The notes: a model not told the origin generated them from the sequence alone. Shown: positions 7,264 to 16,138, counted from the stretch's first letter. The stretch: DNA of 37,665 bases from Prevotellaceae bacterium (GCA_031265155.1 JAISDB010000148.1:1-37665), one strand, 5' to 3'. Program-made: numbers and translations.

Positions 7264-10074
7264 TTATCTTTTACAAATTTGTTTATAATCGCAATATGTG
7301 CAGGCATCTTTGTTTTCGGTTTGTGCAAAAGGTATTGCCGCATCAAAAATATTTGAAATTATGTTACTTAACTGACTTAAAAAGTCATTTTCTATTTGCC
7401 GTATGTCCGTTAATTTTTCCTTTTCAAATTTTATCTGAATATCTTCCTGCCCGGTTAATTTTCTGTTTATGTACAAAATTGATGGCATAACTTTAAATTC
7501 GGGTTTTTGCTTTGATAATATTACAGAATACAGAAACGCCTGAAAAGCATATCCATTGCGATTTTTAGACGATATAAACAAATCTTCGACCGATTTTATT
7601 GCCTTGCCTGTTCCTCCTGTTTTGTAATCCATAACGCGCAGACTGTTTTCTTTCATGTCAATTCTGTCAACGCGTCCGCCCAAATAAATATCAATATTTC
7701 CCGGTGGCGTTTCAAAATTGAACTTATCGACAAGTTCGGTTTCCGTTTTATACAAAATAAACGGAACGCCGGTTTTATCAAATTCCAGCAATTTTTTTAT
7801 GTAATCGACAATCACATCCCGCATAATTAATTGCTCAATACTGTAATTTTGCGAATGGCTGATATTTGCTTCTGCTTTCATTGCTTCGTCAACAGTATTT
7901 TTCAAAAATTCGTTATTGCCGATAAATGCGTCCAGGTCGCTTTCGGTAAGGTATGAATTTTCAAATTTGCCTGCTTTTTTATAAATAAGTTCAGCCGCTT
8001 TATGAAAAATATTACCAAAAGCTGCTGAATCGGAATCCGTTTTATTGTCCGTCAGGTGCAAACTGGCAATATACTTAAAGTAAAATTTCAACGAACAGTC
8101 AATAAACGTATTCAGAGCTAAAGGCGAAAGATATGAATTGCCGCTGCTGTATTTATTCCGCAAAAGCGTGATTATTTCCTGCGTTTTATCAATTTTTATT
8201 TCCGGAATGGCAGGCAATTTTATCGGCGACTGAATATCGAACAGTTCAATATCAAAATCTGATTCTGCTCGTAATTGCAGTATAAACCGGCTTGGTTCAC
8301 CTTTGTTCAATCCGCTGGCAGCCGTACCGTAGCTTACCGTTATATTTTCGGCTCGCTGCAAAAGCCTGTAAAAGTAATATGCGTAAATAGCATCTCGCCT
8401 GTCGGTTGTTGTAAGTCCGAATGCACGACGCAGGCTGTACGGAATAAACGAGGATTCGCTGCCTGATTTCGGCAGCAGATTTTCGTTTGCCGACAGTATC
8501 AAAATGTTTTTGAAGTCAAGATTTTTTGTTTCCAAAATTCCCATTATCTGTAATCCTTTTGCAGGCTCGCCGTCAAAAGGTATGGTTGTTGAAGAAAGTA
8601 ATCGACGCAATAAAATTGAAAAAATTTTTATGTCTATTGCAAATTTTCTGCTGTGAAGCATGTCGCTCAATCTGTTTAGCGATGCATATGCGCGGAAAAT
8701 TGCCTCTTTGTATAATTGATTATTTGCGGCATTTTTTTGTGAAATATTTTTTAATATCTCAACAAGATAGTCAATAAACTTATTGACATCATCAACCGGT
8801 TCGAAGATTGATTTCAGGTTTCTGTCCCTGCTAAAATATTCGTCCGAACACTGACTATCGCCGTTTTTTAATAATTCGGTTTCAATATTTTCAATTTCTG
8901 TCGAAAGCGTTTGTATATACTGATTTTGCAAAACGCTCAAAACATAATCCCTGTTCCACAATTTTCTGTTTTTGTCGAATCCTTTGGTTTGCAAGTCAAT
9001 CAGTACGCTTATTGTGCTGAATATCGGCGTTTGCGACAACGGAAAACCCATTGTTACATTTGCATCCGAAATATTTTCGGGCAGCGAGTACAGTATCGGC
9101 AGCAATAACGATTCGTTACACAAAACAACGGCAGAATCATCAATATCCCGTATCGGTTTTATCCATTCGTGCAAATATCTTGCCTGCGCATTTTCGGTTG
9201 GCGATGATATTATTTTGATTTTTTTCCTGTTTTCCGAAAGCAGATTAAAATGTTCCGCCGGTAATTCCGATGGAAATTCATGCAAATTATTGTGCATGAA
9301 AAATCCTGCTTCGTGATTTTTATTTTTCAGGTAATATTCGTCGTAATCCCAGTAAAATAACGCCTTATCGTGTTTTTTCAGCAAATAAAACAATTCTTTT
9401 TCGCAGGCATTAAGCATATTGAAACCTGCAAATGCATATTTTTGGTATGTAAAAGTTTCTTCGATATTCAGATTTTCATTTTCAATTATCGAACGGTATA
9501 TCATTCCTTCATAAGCTATTTTTTGCGATTGCAGCTTACTGCGAAACTGTATATAAATATTGCCTAAAACATCCCATATTTCCATGAATTTTTTCTTTAT
9601 GTCGCTTTGTTTTTCAATAGAAAAATTTGCAAAAAACTGTTCCAGCGCCTTTTGCTGATTTTCGTCCAGAAATTCAAATGCGTGTTGCATCTTTTTTAGA
9701 TTTTGCAAGTTGCCGAACAGTGATTGTGCATCAGTCAAATTCCTGTCAATATCGTCGAAATCGCGCAAAAGCATTTCTCCCCAGAAATAAAAATCGCTAA
9801 AATTTTCACCGGTTTTAGTATTGTGAACATACACTTCGTACAATTCGCTCACAAGCTGCAGCGTATCGGCAAGATTAAGCTCCGATACGTCTTCTACAAG
9901 ACTGCTGATGGTCAGATAATTCGGCGACCATAAAGTTGTTTCGGCAGCGCTGTATAAATAATTATTGAAAAAAAATTTTGCCCGTTTATTGGGAAATACA
10001 ACGGCAATTTCCGAAAGATTGTTGCCAAACTTGCGGTACAGGTCATTTGCAGTTAATTCCAAAAATTTACTCAT
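7264..10074 (-). CDS. AddB-like PD-(D/E)XK nuclease
   Basis: A 936-residue protein of the Bacteroidota AddB-like family, expected to process DNA double-strand ends together with a UvrD-type (AddA-like) helicase. The N-terminal half resembles an inactivated helicase: VVFPNKRAKFFFNNYL stands where an ATP-binding loop would be, with no intact Walker A. The middle has NILILSANENLLPKSG, typical of helicase motif regions in this family. The C-terminal nuclease has GNIFHKAAELIY, GGRVDRIDMKENSLRVMDYK with the D...DYK catalytic signature, and four cysteines (FIDC, then CTYCDYKQIC at the very end) fitting the AddB iron-sulfur staple. No AddA gene is in the window, whereas related genomes often place the two side by side. 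Confidence 0.85.
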   Translation of the reverse strand: MSKFLELTANDLYRKFGNNLSEIAVVFPNKRAKFFFNNYLYSAAETTLWSPNYLTISSLVEDVSELNLADTLQLVSELYEVYVHNTKTGENFSDFYFWGEMLLRDFDDIDRNLTDAQSLFGNLQNLKKMQHAFEFLDENQQKALEQFFANFSIEKQSDIKKKFMEIWDVLGNIYIQFRSKLQSQKIAYEGMIYRSIIENENLNIEETFTYQKYAFAGFNMLNACEKELFYLLKKHDKALFYWDYDEYYLKNKNHEAGFFMHNNLHEFPSELPAEHFNLLSENRKKIKIISSPTENAQARYLHEWIKPIRDIDDSAVVLCNESLLLPILYSLPENISDANVTMGFPLSQTPIFSTISVLIDLQTKGFDKNRKLWNRDYVLSVLQNQYIQTLSTEIENIETELLKNGDSQCSDEYFSRDRNLKSIFEPVDDVNKFIDYLVEILKNISQKNAANNQLYKEAIFRAYASLNRLSDMLHSRKFAIDIKIFSILLRRLLSSTTIPFDGEPAKGLQIMGILETKNLDFKNILILSANENLLPKSGSESSFIPYSLRRAFGLTTTDRRDAIYAYYFYRLLQRAENITVSYGTAASGLNKGEPSRFILQLRAESDFDIELFDIQSPIKLPAIPEIKIDKTQEIITLLRNKYSSGNSYLSPLALNTFIDCSLKFYFKYIASLHLTDNKTDSDSAAFGNIFHKAAELIYKKAGKFENSYLTESDLDAFIGNNEFLKNTVDEAMKAEANISHSQNYSIEQLIMRDVIVDYIKKLLEFDKTGVPFILYKTETELVDKFNFETPPGNIDIYLGGRVDRIDMKENSLRVMDYKTGGTGKAIKSVEDLFISSKNRNGYAFQAFLYSVILSKQKPEFKVMPSILYINRKLTGQEDIQIKFEKEKLTDIRQIENDFLSQLSNIISNIFDAAIPFAQTENKDACTYCDYKQICKR

Positions 10075-10174
10075 AATTCTGCAATATTAGCAATAATTCA
10101 CGACAATGCAAAATATTGATGCAACTGCTTCAAAACTAAGTAATCATGCGAATCAAATAATTGCATATAATATC

Positions 10175-10393
10175 CTATTCTACATTTACAATATCAATAA
10201 GTTTTACATTAAGAGCCTTACAAACCTTTAACAGCGTGCCGATAGTAAAATTTGTTCTTCCCTTTTCAATTCTGATAAGATTGTTGTATTCAATCTCAAG
10301 TTTGTCGGAAAGTTCCATTATCGACAAATTTTGCCCGTTTCTTAATTCTCTTATTTTCAGTCCTATTTTCATTAAAATTGCTTCTCTGTCCAT
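10175..10393 (-). CDS. XRE-family helix-turn-helix transcriptional regulator
   Basis: A 72-residue protein that is almost entirely one Cro/C1-type HTH. The helices run from KIGLKIRELRNGQNLSIMEL through the recognition region DKLEIEYNNLIRIEKGRTN to the closing helix TIGTLLKVCKALNV. It faces an unknown gene at 10612. The intergenic region holds a 22-bp near-perfect palindrome and an additional half-site ATGATTGCAA 16 bp before its own start. The arrangement suggests an autoregulated repressor that also controls the divergent gene. There is no second domain, so any signal must act through the HTH or a partner. Confidence 0.9.
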   Translation of the reverse strand: MDREAILMKIGLKIRELRNGQNLSIMELSDKLEIEYNNLIRIEKGRTNFTIGTLLKVCKALNVKLIDIVNVE

Positions 10394-10408
10394 AATTTTC
10401 TATCAAAA

Positions 10409-10418
10409 ATGATTGCAA
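10409..10418. promoter_or_regulatory. Operator half-site near the XRE start
   Basis: ATGATTGCAA repeats the right half of the 22-bp palindrome. It lies 16 bp before the xre ATG and overlaps both the -33 region of the divergent promoter and the likely xre start site, which would fit autoregulation. Confidence 0.5.
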
Positions 10419-10433
10419 CAAAGAAAAAAGGTT

Positions 10434-10441
10434 TACATTTG
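10434..10441 (+). promoter_or_regulatory. -7 promoter element facing the 124-residue gene
   Basis: TACATTTG is an exact TAnnTTTG match with a TTG at 10413-10415, 18 bp upstream, as a possible -33 element. Transcription would start near 10448, inside the palindromic operator, leaving a leader of about 160 nt before the ATG at 10612. Confidence 0.6.
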
Positions 10442-10445
10442 CATA

Positions 10446-10467
10446 TTACAATCATATATGATTGCAA
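10446..10467. promoter_or_regulatory. Palindromic operator, likely bound by the XRE regulator
   Basis: TTACAATCATATATGATTGCAA is a 22-bp palindrome with a single mismatched pair. It covers the predicted start site of the plus-strand promoter. The half-site recurs at 10409-10418. Confidence 0.65.
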
Positions 10468-10611
10468 GGTAAAAGTCGGAAATTGTTCAAACATTTTGAA
10501 CAGACTGCTGTTAATCAAGGTAAAGAACGGGATAGTCGAAACGTGCGATATTATTTCAATGGCAAAAATTTTAAATTATAAAAGGTAAAAGTCAATAATT
10601 TTTAAAAGATT

Positions 10612-10986
10612 ATGGAAAATTTATTTTCAAAAACAACATCCGTAATTCGAAGGATGATAGAAAAGCGCATTTCAACAAATCCATTGTTGGTTGGAGATAT
10701 TTTGCCTTTACATGTTAAATGTTTGTCCAACAGCACAATATGGAACTGTCCTGAAAGTATGATTTTCAGTATTATTAATTCATATTTGCATAAGATTCGA
10801 TCGGGCATGTCTGAAAAAGATGCTGTTACGGAAATCGAAGAAGAAGAATTTGCAAATTATAACCTTCATCTGCCTGCAACTCTTGCAGGCTATGTGCAAT
10901 ATCGGCTGAATGAAGAATATCCGATATTTGCGTATCTGTACACCGACAGTTTAATCAACGATTTTTATTATATAATTTCCAATTAA
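10612..10986 (+). CDS. Hypothetical protein divergent from the XRE regulator
   Basis: I do not recognise this 124-residue protein. It is predicted soluble, with no signal peptide. The N-terminus is basic (TSVIRRMIEKRIST), the centre has a CPESMIFSIINSYLHKIRSG segment that looks helical, an acidic stretch EIEEEEF follows, and the C-terminus is rich in tyrosine (EEYPIFAYLYTDSL). Its promoter overlaps an operator presumably bound by the neighbouring XRE protein, so expression is probably repressed by default. The leader contains a small dyad (GTTCAAA/TTTGAAC at 10485-10501) and a repeated AGGTAAAAGTC at 10467 and 10583. A toxin-antitoxin or stress-response pair is possible, but nothing in the sequence proves it. 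Confidence 0.7.
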   Translation: MENLFSKTTSVIRRMIEKRISTNPLLVGDILPLHVKCLSNSTIWNCPESMIFSIINSYLHKIRSGMSEKDAVTEIEEEEFANYNLHLPATLAGYVQYRLNEEYPIFAYLYTDSLINDFYYIISN

Positions 10987-11157
10987 ACAGCTGATATTTA
11001 GTTGCTTGTGAATACGAAGATGAGATTTAATATTTATCATGTATCAGGCAGCAGGTATTCGAATCCTGCATAAAACAGCAGATATTTCATTCGTAATAAA
11101 AACGCGAAAAATAAAGAAACCGCAAGATATTTATTGCTGTTAAACAATATTTTTGTT

Positions 11158-11165
11158 TACTTTTG
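11158..11165 (+). promoter_or_regulatory. -7 promoter element of purQ
   Basis: TACTTTTG matches TAnnTTTG exactly, with an ATTG about 21 bp upstream as the -33 element. It lies 21 bp before the purQ ATG at 11187. Confidence 0.65.
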
Positions 11166-11186
11166 CATAAAATTTTAAGATTGAAT

Positions 11187-11885
11187 ATGAAATTTGGTGT
11201 AGTAATATTTCCCGGATCAAATTGCGACCACGATATGATTTATGTAATGCGTAACATTCTTGGTCAGGAAGTTGTGCAGCTTTGGCATAAAGATGTTGAT
11301 TTGCAAAATGTTGACGGCATACTGTTGCCGGGCGGATTTTCGTACGGCGATTATCTGCGTTCGGGCGCGCTGGCAAGGTTTTCGCCTGTTATGAGCAAAA
11401 TAACGCAATTTGCAAACGACGGCGGATTTGTATTTGGCATTTGTAACGGCTTTCAGATTTTGTGCGAGGCAAATCTGCTGCCCGGAGCGCTGTTGCACAA
11501 CAATAATCAAAAATTCATTTGCCGCAATACTTTCATCCTTCCCGATGGGAAAAACGCCTGCCCGACATATTTTCTCGACAAAAATAAAGCATTGAAAATT
11601 CCCGTTGCACATGGAGAAGGTCGTTATTTTGCCGATGAACAAACGCTTGAAGAATTGAAAAATAACGAACAGATTATTTTCAGATATTGCAGCAAAGATG
11701 GAAATATTTCGGATGAATCAAATCCTAATGGCTCACTCGAAAATATTGCAGGCATTTGTAACAGCGCACGAAACGTTTACGGAATGATGCCTCATCCCGA
11801 ACGCGCTGCCGACAAAAATCTCGGCAATACCGATGGATTGCTGATTTTCGAATCCATGCTTGAAATGATGCAACAGCAAAAATGA
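11187..11885 (+). CDS. purQ: Phosphoribosylformylglycinamidine synthase subunit PurQ
   Basis: The glutaminase subunit of FGAM synthase provides ammonia for the fourth step of purine synthesis. The ORF track begins at 11163, within the promoter. The ATG at 11187 (MKFGVVIFPGSNCDHD) is the true family start and gives 232 residues. The class I amidotransferase fold shows LLPGGFSYGDYLRSGALA, the nucleophile elbow VFGICNGFQIL with its cysteine, NTFILPDG in the middle, PVAHGEGRY, and the C-terminal MPHPER carrying the catalytic His and a following acidic position. It has a single-gene promoter. PurL and PurS partners are not in the window. Confidence 0.95.
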   Translation: MKFGVVIFPGSNCDHDMIYVMRNILGQEVVQLWHKDVDLQNVDGILLPGGFSYGDYLRSGALARFSPVMSKITQFANDGGFVFGICNGFQILCEANLLPGALLHNNNQKFICRNTFILPDGKNACPTYFLDKNKALKIPVAHGEGRYFADEQTLEELKNNEQIIFRYCSKDGNISDESNPNGSLENIAGICNSARNVYGMMPHPERAADKNLGNTDGLLIFESMLEMMQQQK

Positions 11886-11928
11886 ACAATAAAAACGGTA
11901 TATATGCCAAAAATGGCTGGCAATCCAT

Positions 11929-11961
11929 AGCGTAAGTGTTGAAACTACATGTTCTTACGCT
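11929..11961. terminator. Hairpin between convergent purQ and polyprenyl synthase genes
   Basis: AGCGTAAG and CTTACGCT form an 8-bp stem with a 17-nt loop, and TTTTC follows on the plus strand. The right arm overlaps the last codons of the minus-strand gene. It could end purQ transcription; the tail is weak. Confidence 0.4.
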
Positions 11962-12932
11962 TTTCTTGTTGTTATATATTTTGTAAGCATTATCAACGAG
12001 TTTCGAGCTTCGCTTTGAGGAAATTCTTCGAGCAGGTTCAGCGCCTGATTGCAGAAGTATTTCATTTTTTGTTCGGCATAAGCAATTCCCTGATATTTTT
12101 GCGTAAATTCAATTATGTGGTCGATAAATTGCGGATTTTCGGCGCAGGCGCTTAATTTTTCGAGTATTTCTTTTTGTTTGCCGGCAGTTGAATTTTTAAG
12201 AGCATAAATGAGCGGCAATGTTAACTTGTGCTCACGCAAATCGTTTCCGTATGTTTTTCCTGTTTTATTTCCTTTGTCGAAATCCAGAATGTCATCTCTT
12301 ATTTGGAAAGCCAGCCCTATGTTTCGACCTGTTTCGGTCATTTTTTCTATCGTTTTGTCGTCGGCGCCAACCGATACGGCTCCGAAACGCGTGCATGCGC
12401 ATATCAGGCTTGCGGTTTTTTTGTAAATAATATCCAGATATTCTTCTTCGGTAGTATCAAGGGTTATTGATTTTTGTATTTGAAACAGTTCGCCTTCGCT
12501 GAGAAGTTTTACAATCTTGGTAGCCGTTGATATAATATCATATATTTTATTTTTTGTTATAATGTCAAGTGCTTTTGCAAGAAGAAAATCGCCGACAAGT
12601 ACGGCAATCTGCGGCGACCATTGCGACTGTATGGATGGTATTCCGCGCCGTATTTCTGCTCCATCGACAATATCATCATGAATAAGAGTTGCCGTGTGCA
12701 GTATTTCCATTGACTGTGCCGTGATATACGTTTTTTTGCATATTCTGCCGTTCATTTTTGCCGAAAGCAGAATGATTATCGGGCGCATCAGTTTTCCTTC
12801 ATAATTAAGCACATATTGGGTAATATCGTCGAATACAAAATTAAATGAAGAAAATTCTTCGCTGTAAAATTTTTTGAATTGGACAAGCTCATCGGCTATT
12901 GTCTTTTTTATATCTTCAAAAATTAAATCCAT
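11955..12932 (-). CDS. Polyprenyl diphosphate synthase
   Basis: A 325-residue trans-isoprenyl diphosphate synthase that extends allylic diphosphates with isopentenyl diphosphate, probably to the side chain of menaquinone. The chain-length region and first aspartate-rich motif are in LIHDDIVDGAEIRRG. The second aspartate motif is FQIRDDILDFD, followed by the KTGKTYGNDLREHKLTLPL segment typical of the octaprenyl-type subfamily. GKLMRP near residue 50 binds the diphosphate. Product length cannot be read safely from sequence. It lies 30 bp after the LOG gene on the same strand and may be cotranscribed with it, though the functions are unrelated. It is convergent with purQ. Confidence 0.92.
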   Translation of the reverse strand: MDLIFEDIKKTIADELVQFKKFYSEEFSSFNFVFDDITQYVLNYEGKLMRPIIILLSAKMNGRICKKTYITAQSMEILHTATLIHDDIVDGAEIRRGIPSIQSQWSPQIAVLVGDFLLAKALDIITKNKIYDIISTATKIVKLLSEGELFQIQKSITLDTTEEEYLDIIYKKTASLICACTRFGAVSVGADDKTIEKMTETGRNIGLAFQIRDDILDFDKGNKTGKTYGNDLREHKLTLPLIYALKNSTAGKQKEILEKLSACAENPQFIDHIIEFTQKYQGIAYAEQKMKYFCNQALNLLEEFPQSEARNSLIMLTKYITTRKA

Positions 12933-12962
12933 GATTTTGACGTATTTAATGATGTTTTATGG

Positions 12963-13544
12963 TCAGACGACTGCAAATTTTATTGCATCGCTGCTCCACG
13001 GCGACGAATTGTTGACTGCATCAAGAATCTGTTCGGGCGTATCAACAAATTTCCATATATCCGCTGACTGCCTATTCATAAAATTTTCGTCAATCATTTT
13101 CGTCAACAAGTCTTTTAGATGATTATAAAACCCGTTTGTATTAAGAATGACTATTGGCTTTGTGAATTTGCCAAGCCGCTTAAGCGTTATTGCTTCCATT
13201 AATTCTTCGAGTGTTCCGCAGCCTCCGGCAAGAGCGATAATGGCATCTACATTGTCTATCATTTGTTTTTTACGTTCGCGCATGTCGTCAACAACAATCA
13301 GCTCGCTGAGTTCTTTGCTGTCCCACTCAACGGTTCGCATAAATTCCGGAATAATGCCGACTGCATAGCCGCCGTTTTTTACTGTCGTTTCGATTATTTT
13401 TCCCATTAGTCCGTGCGAGCCGCCTCCGCAAACAATCGCATATCCTGCCTTTACCAGTTCACAGGTAATTTGTTCGGCTGCATCAAAATGCGCCTTGTCA
13501 ATTTTATCGCTTGACGAACAAAATATACAAATCCGTTTAATCAT
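12963..13544 (-). CDS. LOG-family nucleoside 5'-monophosphate phosphoribohydrolase
   Basis: A 193-residue protein of the TIGR00730/LOG family, often annotated as a Rossmann-fold nucleotide-binding protein. It starts with ICIFCSSSD, has the nucleotide-binding GGGSHGLMG and the signature LAGGCGTLEELMEAITL that carries the catalytic Glu. DDMRERKKQMI supplies the Arg of the active site. The family cleaves N6-modified or plain nucleoside monophosphates to base and ribose 5-phosphate; bacterial members likely act in nucleotide salvage. The start ATG lies about 19 bp after a TAnnTTTG promoter. It is upstream of the polyprenyl synthase in the same direction. Confidence 0.9.
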   Translation of the reverse strand: MIKRICIFCSSSDKIDKAHFDAAEQITCELVKAGYAIVCGGGSHGLMGKIIETTVKNGGYAVGIIPEFMRTVEWDSKELSELIVVDDMRERKKQMIDNVDAIIALAGGCGTLEELMEAITLKRLGKFTKPIVILNTNGFYNHLKDLLTKMIDENFMNRQSADIWKFVDTPEQILDAVNNSSPWSSDAIKFAVV

Positions 13545-13562
13545 TTTTCAAAAAAGTTTGTG

Positions 13563-13570
13563 CAAAATTA
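13563..13570 (-). promoter_or_regulatory. -7 promoter element of the LOG gene
   Basis: The minus strand reads TAATTTTG, an exact TAnnTTTG match 19 bp before the start codon. Confidence 0.55.
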
Positions 13571-13593
13571 TAAAAAAAACAGAATTTGAGCTA

Positions 13594-13647
13594 TTTTATT
13601 TTCGCAGTTTCAAGCAGCAAATGCAAGTTTTTTTATTTTCGCAGTTT
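13594..13647. repeat. 17-bp direct repeat in an intergenic region
   Basis: TTTTATTTTCGCAGTTT occurs at 13594-13610 and again at 13631-13647, 37 bp apart, between the divergent LOG and NlpC/P60 genes. It may be a regulator site or a duplication. Confidence 0.6.
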
Positions 13648-13709
13648 GCTGATAAATGCATGTTTTTGAAAATATTTCTACAGTTTGGTCATATTTCAAT
13701 ATAATTTTA

Positions 13710-13717
13710 TATTTTTG
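13710..13717 (+). promoter_or_regulatory. -7 promoter element of the NlpC/P60 - epimerase operon
   Basis: TATTTTTG matches TAnnTTTG. A TTTG at 13684-13687, 22 bp upstream, can serve as the -33 element. The ATG of the first gene is at 13753. Confidence 0.6.
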
Positions 13718-13752
13718 TAGTATTATTATATTAATAGTATTTAGTGTTAATT

Positions 13753-14943
13753 ATGAAAAAACTTCTTTTATCTTTATCTTTGACGGCAGCAATCTTATGC
13801 AGCTGTTCAAAAACATCCGACAGCGACAGCGCCTTACGGGAAATTGCGGACAGCGTTCGCCAAAAATTTGTTCCCGACCGCCGGGTTAACGTTTTTGATG
13901 TAAATTTTAAACATGCGGATGGTAAAATCCTGCTGAAAGGCGCAACAACAGTAGCCGAAGCAAAATCAGAACTGTTAAATTCGCTTCAAGCAGTAAATAA
14001 AAATATTATCGACAGCATGATTATTCTTCCCGACGAAAAGCTGGGAGACGAAATTTATGGAGTGGTAACTCTTTCGGTGGCAAGCATGCGCACTTCGGGA
14101 GATTATTCGGCAGAAATGGCAACCCAGGCATTGCTTGGAATGCCCGTGAAAATTCTGCAAAGCGGCGGCTGGCTGCGCGTACAGACTCCCGAAGGATACA
14201 TAAGCTATACATCGGCAGGAAATATTAAAAGAATGAACAGGCAGGAATTTGACGAATGGATTTCATCGCCTAAAATCATTTTTACCGAAATTTATGGTTT
14301 TGCATTTGCAGAGCCTAATTCGGGCAAAGTGATTTCCGACATGGTTGCAGGAAACATGCTTAAACTTGAAGGTGAAACCGGACAGTATTATAAAGCTTCA
14401 TATCCAAACGGCAAAATTGCCTATGTTGACAAAAAGCAGTCAAAAAAATTCGATGAATGGTATTCATCCATAAGTCTTACGGGAGATAATATCGCCGATT
14501 ACGGAAAGCGATTTATGGGAATACCGTACCTTTGGGGAGGCACGTCGTCAAAAGCGATGGACTGCAGTGGCTTTGTAAAAACCGTTTTTTTCATGCATGG
14601 AATAATTCTTCAACGCGACGCATCGCAACAGTGCTACACGGGTCAGCCTGTTGATATCGACAACGATTTTAACAGTCTTGCTCCGGGTGATTTGCTGTTT
14701 TTCGGCAGCAAGGCTCAGGACGGGAAAAAGGAACGTATAGGTCATGTTGCAATTTACATGGGCAACAAACAGTTTATACACGAAGCCACACAGGTTAAAA
14801 TAAGCAGTTTTGACCCGTCCGATCCGAATTACGACAAGTACAATGCAAACCGGCTTGTACGCGCTTCGCGCATTATCGGCAATATTGACACAAAAGGAAT
14901 AACAACGATACAAAGCAACGGGTTTTATCAACAGCAAAAATAA
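13753..14943 (+). CDS. NlpC/P60 family lipoprotein (dipeptidyl-peptidase VI-like)
   Basis: The ATG at 13753 gives 396 residues with a lipoprotein signal MKKLLLSLSLTAAILCSC. The GTG at 13744 in the track adds only three residues. The middle part (about 45-235) contains SH3-like beta segments such as LLGMPVKILQSGGWLRVQTP. Residues from about 245 form the papain-like NlpC/P60 domain with YLWGGTSSKAMDCSGFV (Cys271), IGHVAIYMG (His331) and FIHEAT (His343). Members like this cut gamma-D-Glu-diaminopimelate bonds in muropeptides. The next gene, 37 bp downstream, is a dipeptide epimerase, so the pair would free L-Ala-D-Glu and make it usable. The same pairing is known in Bacteroides. Confidence 0.92.
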   Translation: MKKLLLSLSLTAAILCSCSKTSDSDSALREIADSVRQKFVPDRRVNVFDVNFKHADGKILLKGATTVAEAKSELLNSLQAVNKNIIDSMIILPDEKLGDEIYGVVTLSVASMRTSGDYSAEMATQALLGMPVKILQSGGWLRVQTPEGYISYTSAGNIKRMNRQEFDEWISSPKIIFTEIYGFAFAEPNSGKVISDMVAGNMLKLEGETGQYYKASYPNGKIAYVDKKQSKKFDEWYSSISLTGDNIADYGKRFMGIPYLWGGTSSKAMDCSGFVKTVFFMHGIILQRDASQQCYTGQPVDIDNDFNSLAPGDLLFFGSKAQDGKKERIGHVAIYMGNKQFIHEATQVKISSFDPSDPNYDKYNANRLVRASRIIGNIDTKGITTIQSNGFYQQQK

Positions 14944-14980
14944 AAATTAATAATATTCACAATTATAACATAATATCACT

Positions 14981-16138
14981 ATGGAACAAAGCAGAAGAAA
15001 TTTTTTGAAAACTGCCGCGCTGGCAACAGCAGGCACAGGTTTACTTTTAAACGGAACAGGCGCAAAATTGTTTGCAAGCCCCAAGCCGCGCAGACCGCTG
15101 CCCGGCTCGGCAAAAATGAAATTTACATTTCGTCCTGTCGATTTGCAGCTGAAATACACATTCACTGTTGCAACATTCTCACGCACAATGACGCCAAGCG
15201 TACAGGCAGAAATAGAATACGACGGCGTAACTGGCTATGGCGAAGCGGCAATGCCGCAATATCTCGGCGAGTCGTCGGAATCGGTTATGGCATTCCTGAA
15301 AAGAGTAAATTTGGAACAGTTCCGAAGCCCTTTCGAAATGGATGATATTTTGAATTATGTCGATAGCATTACGGAAAACAATACAGCCGCAAAAGCGTTG
15401 GTTGATATTGCACTGCACGATTTGGTCGGAAAACTTATGGGACAGCCATGGTATAAAATATGGGGATTGAATATTGATAAAATTCCTCATACAACCTACA
15501 CCATAGGAATTGATGAGCCTGAGACGGTTCGCAAGAAAACACGCGAATATGTAAACGATTTCAAAATTCTGAAGGTAAAGCTCGGCGGCTCAAACGACAG
15601 GGAAATGATTAACACGATTCGCGAAGTTACCGACCTGCCTCTTGCCATAGATGCAAATCAGGGATGGAAAGACAAGCATTATGCGCTTGATATGATTCAC
15701 TGGCTCAAGGAAAAGGGAATTGTACTGATTGAACAGCCCATGTCGAAGAAAAAGCTCGACGACATTGCATGGATTACGCAAAACAGCCCGCTTCCCGTTT
15801 TTGCCGACGAATCTCTTCAGCGCCTGAGCGACATAATGAAACTTAAAGATGCATTCAACGGAATAAACATAAAACTGATGAAATGCACAGGAATGCGCGA
15901 AGCATGGAAAATGATTAACATGGCGCGTGCGCTCGACCTGAAAATCATGATAGGATGCATGACCGAAACATCATGCGCAATATCGGCGGCTGCGCAGTTA
16001 TCGCCGGCAGTTGACTTTTGCGACCTCGACGGAAATTTGCTGATTGCTCCCACTGCCGATCTGTACAAAGGCGCAACACTGCAAAACGGCAAAATGATGC
16101 CTACCGATTTGCCCGGAATAGGAATTGTAAAAAAATAA
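14981..16138 (+). CDS. Dipeptide epimerase, enolase superfamily (L-Ala-D/L-Glu type)
   Basis: A 385-residue enolase-superfamily enzyme with a Tat-type signal, SRRNFLKTAALATAGTG, so it is probably exported folded. The capping domain (about 45-170) includes GYGEAAMPQYLGES. The barrel shows the catalytic Lys pair in ILKVKLGG (Lys198, Lys200), metal ligands Asp224 (AIDANQGW), Glu251 (LIEQP) and Asp276 (FADES), and the second catalytic Lys298 in NIKLMKCTG. That last motif and the Asp-Leu-Asp near the C-terminus are typical of L-Ala-D/L-Glu epimerases. It is downstream of an NlpC/P60 peptidase that would make its substrate. Exact dipeptide specificity is inferred from context. Confidence 0.92.
   Translation: MEQSRRNFLKTAALATAGTGLLLNGTGAKLFASPKPRRPLPGSAKMKFTFRPVDLQLKYTFTVATFSRTMTPSVQAEIEYDGVTGYGEAAMPQYLGESSESVMAFLKRVNLEQFRSPFEMDDILNYVDSITENNTAAKALVDIALHDLVGKLMGQPWYKIWGLNIDKIPHTTYTIGIDEPETVRKKTREYVNDFKILKVKLGGSNDREMINTIREVTDLPLAIDANQGWKDKHYALDMIHWLKEKGIVLIEQPMSKKKLDDIAWITQNSPLPVFADESLQRLSDIMKLKDAFNGINIKLMKCTGMREAWKMINMARALDLKIMIGCMTETSCAISAAAQLSPAVDFCDLDGNLLIAPTADLYKGATLQNGKMMPTDLPGIGIVKK

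Noticed and set aside
10409-10588. 59-codon frame between the XRE gene and the 124-residue gene (MIATKKKGLHLH...)
   Set aside because: The best promoter and the operator palindrome lie inside it, so its start codon would not be transcribed, and the sequence resembles no family.
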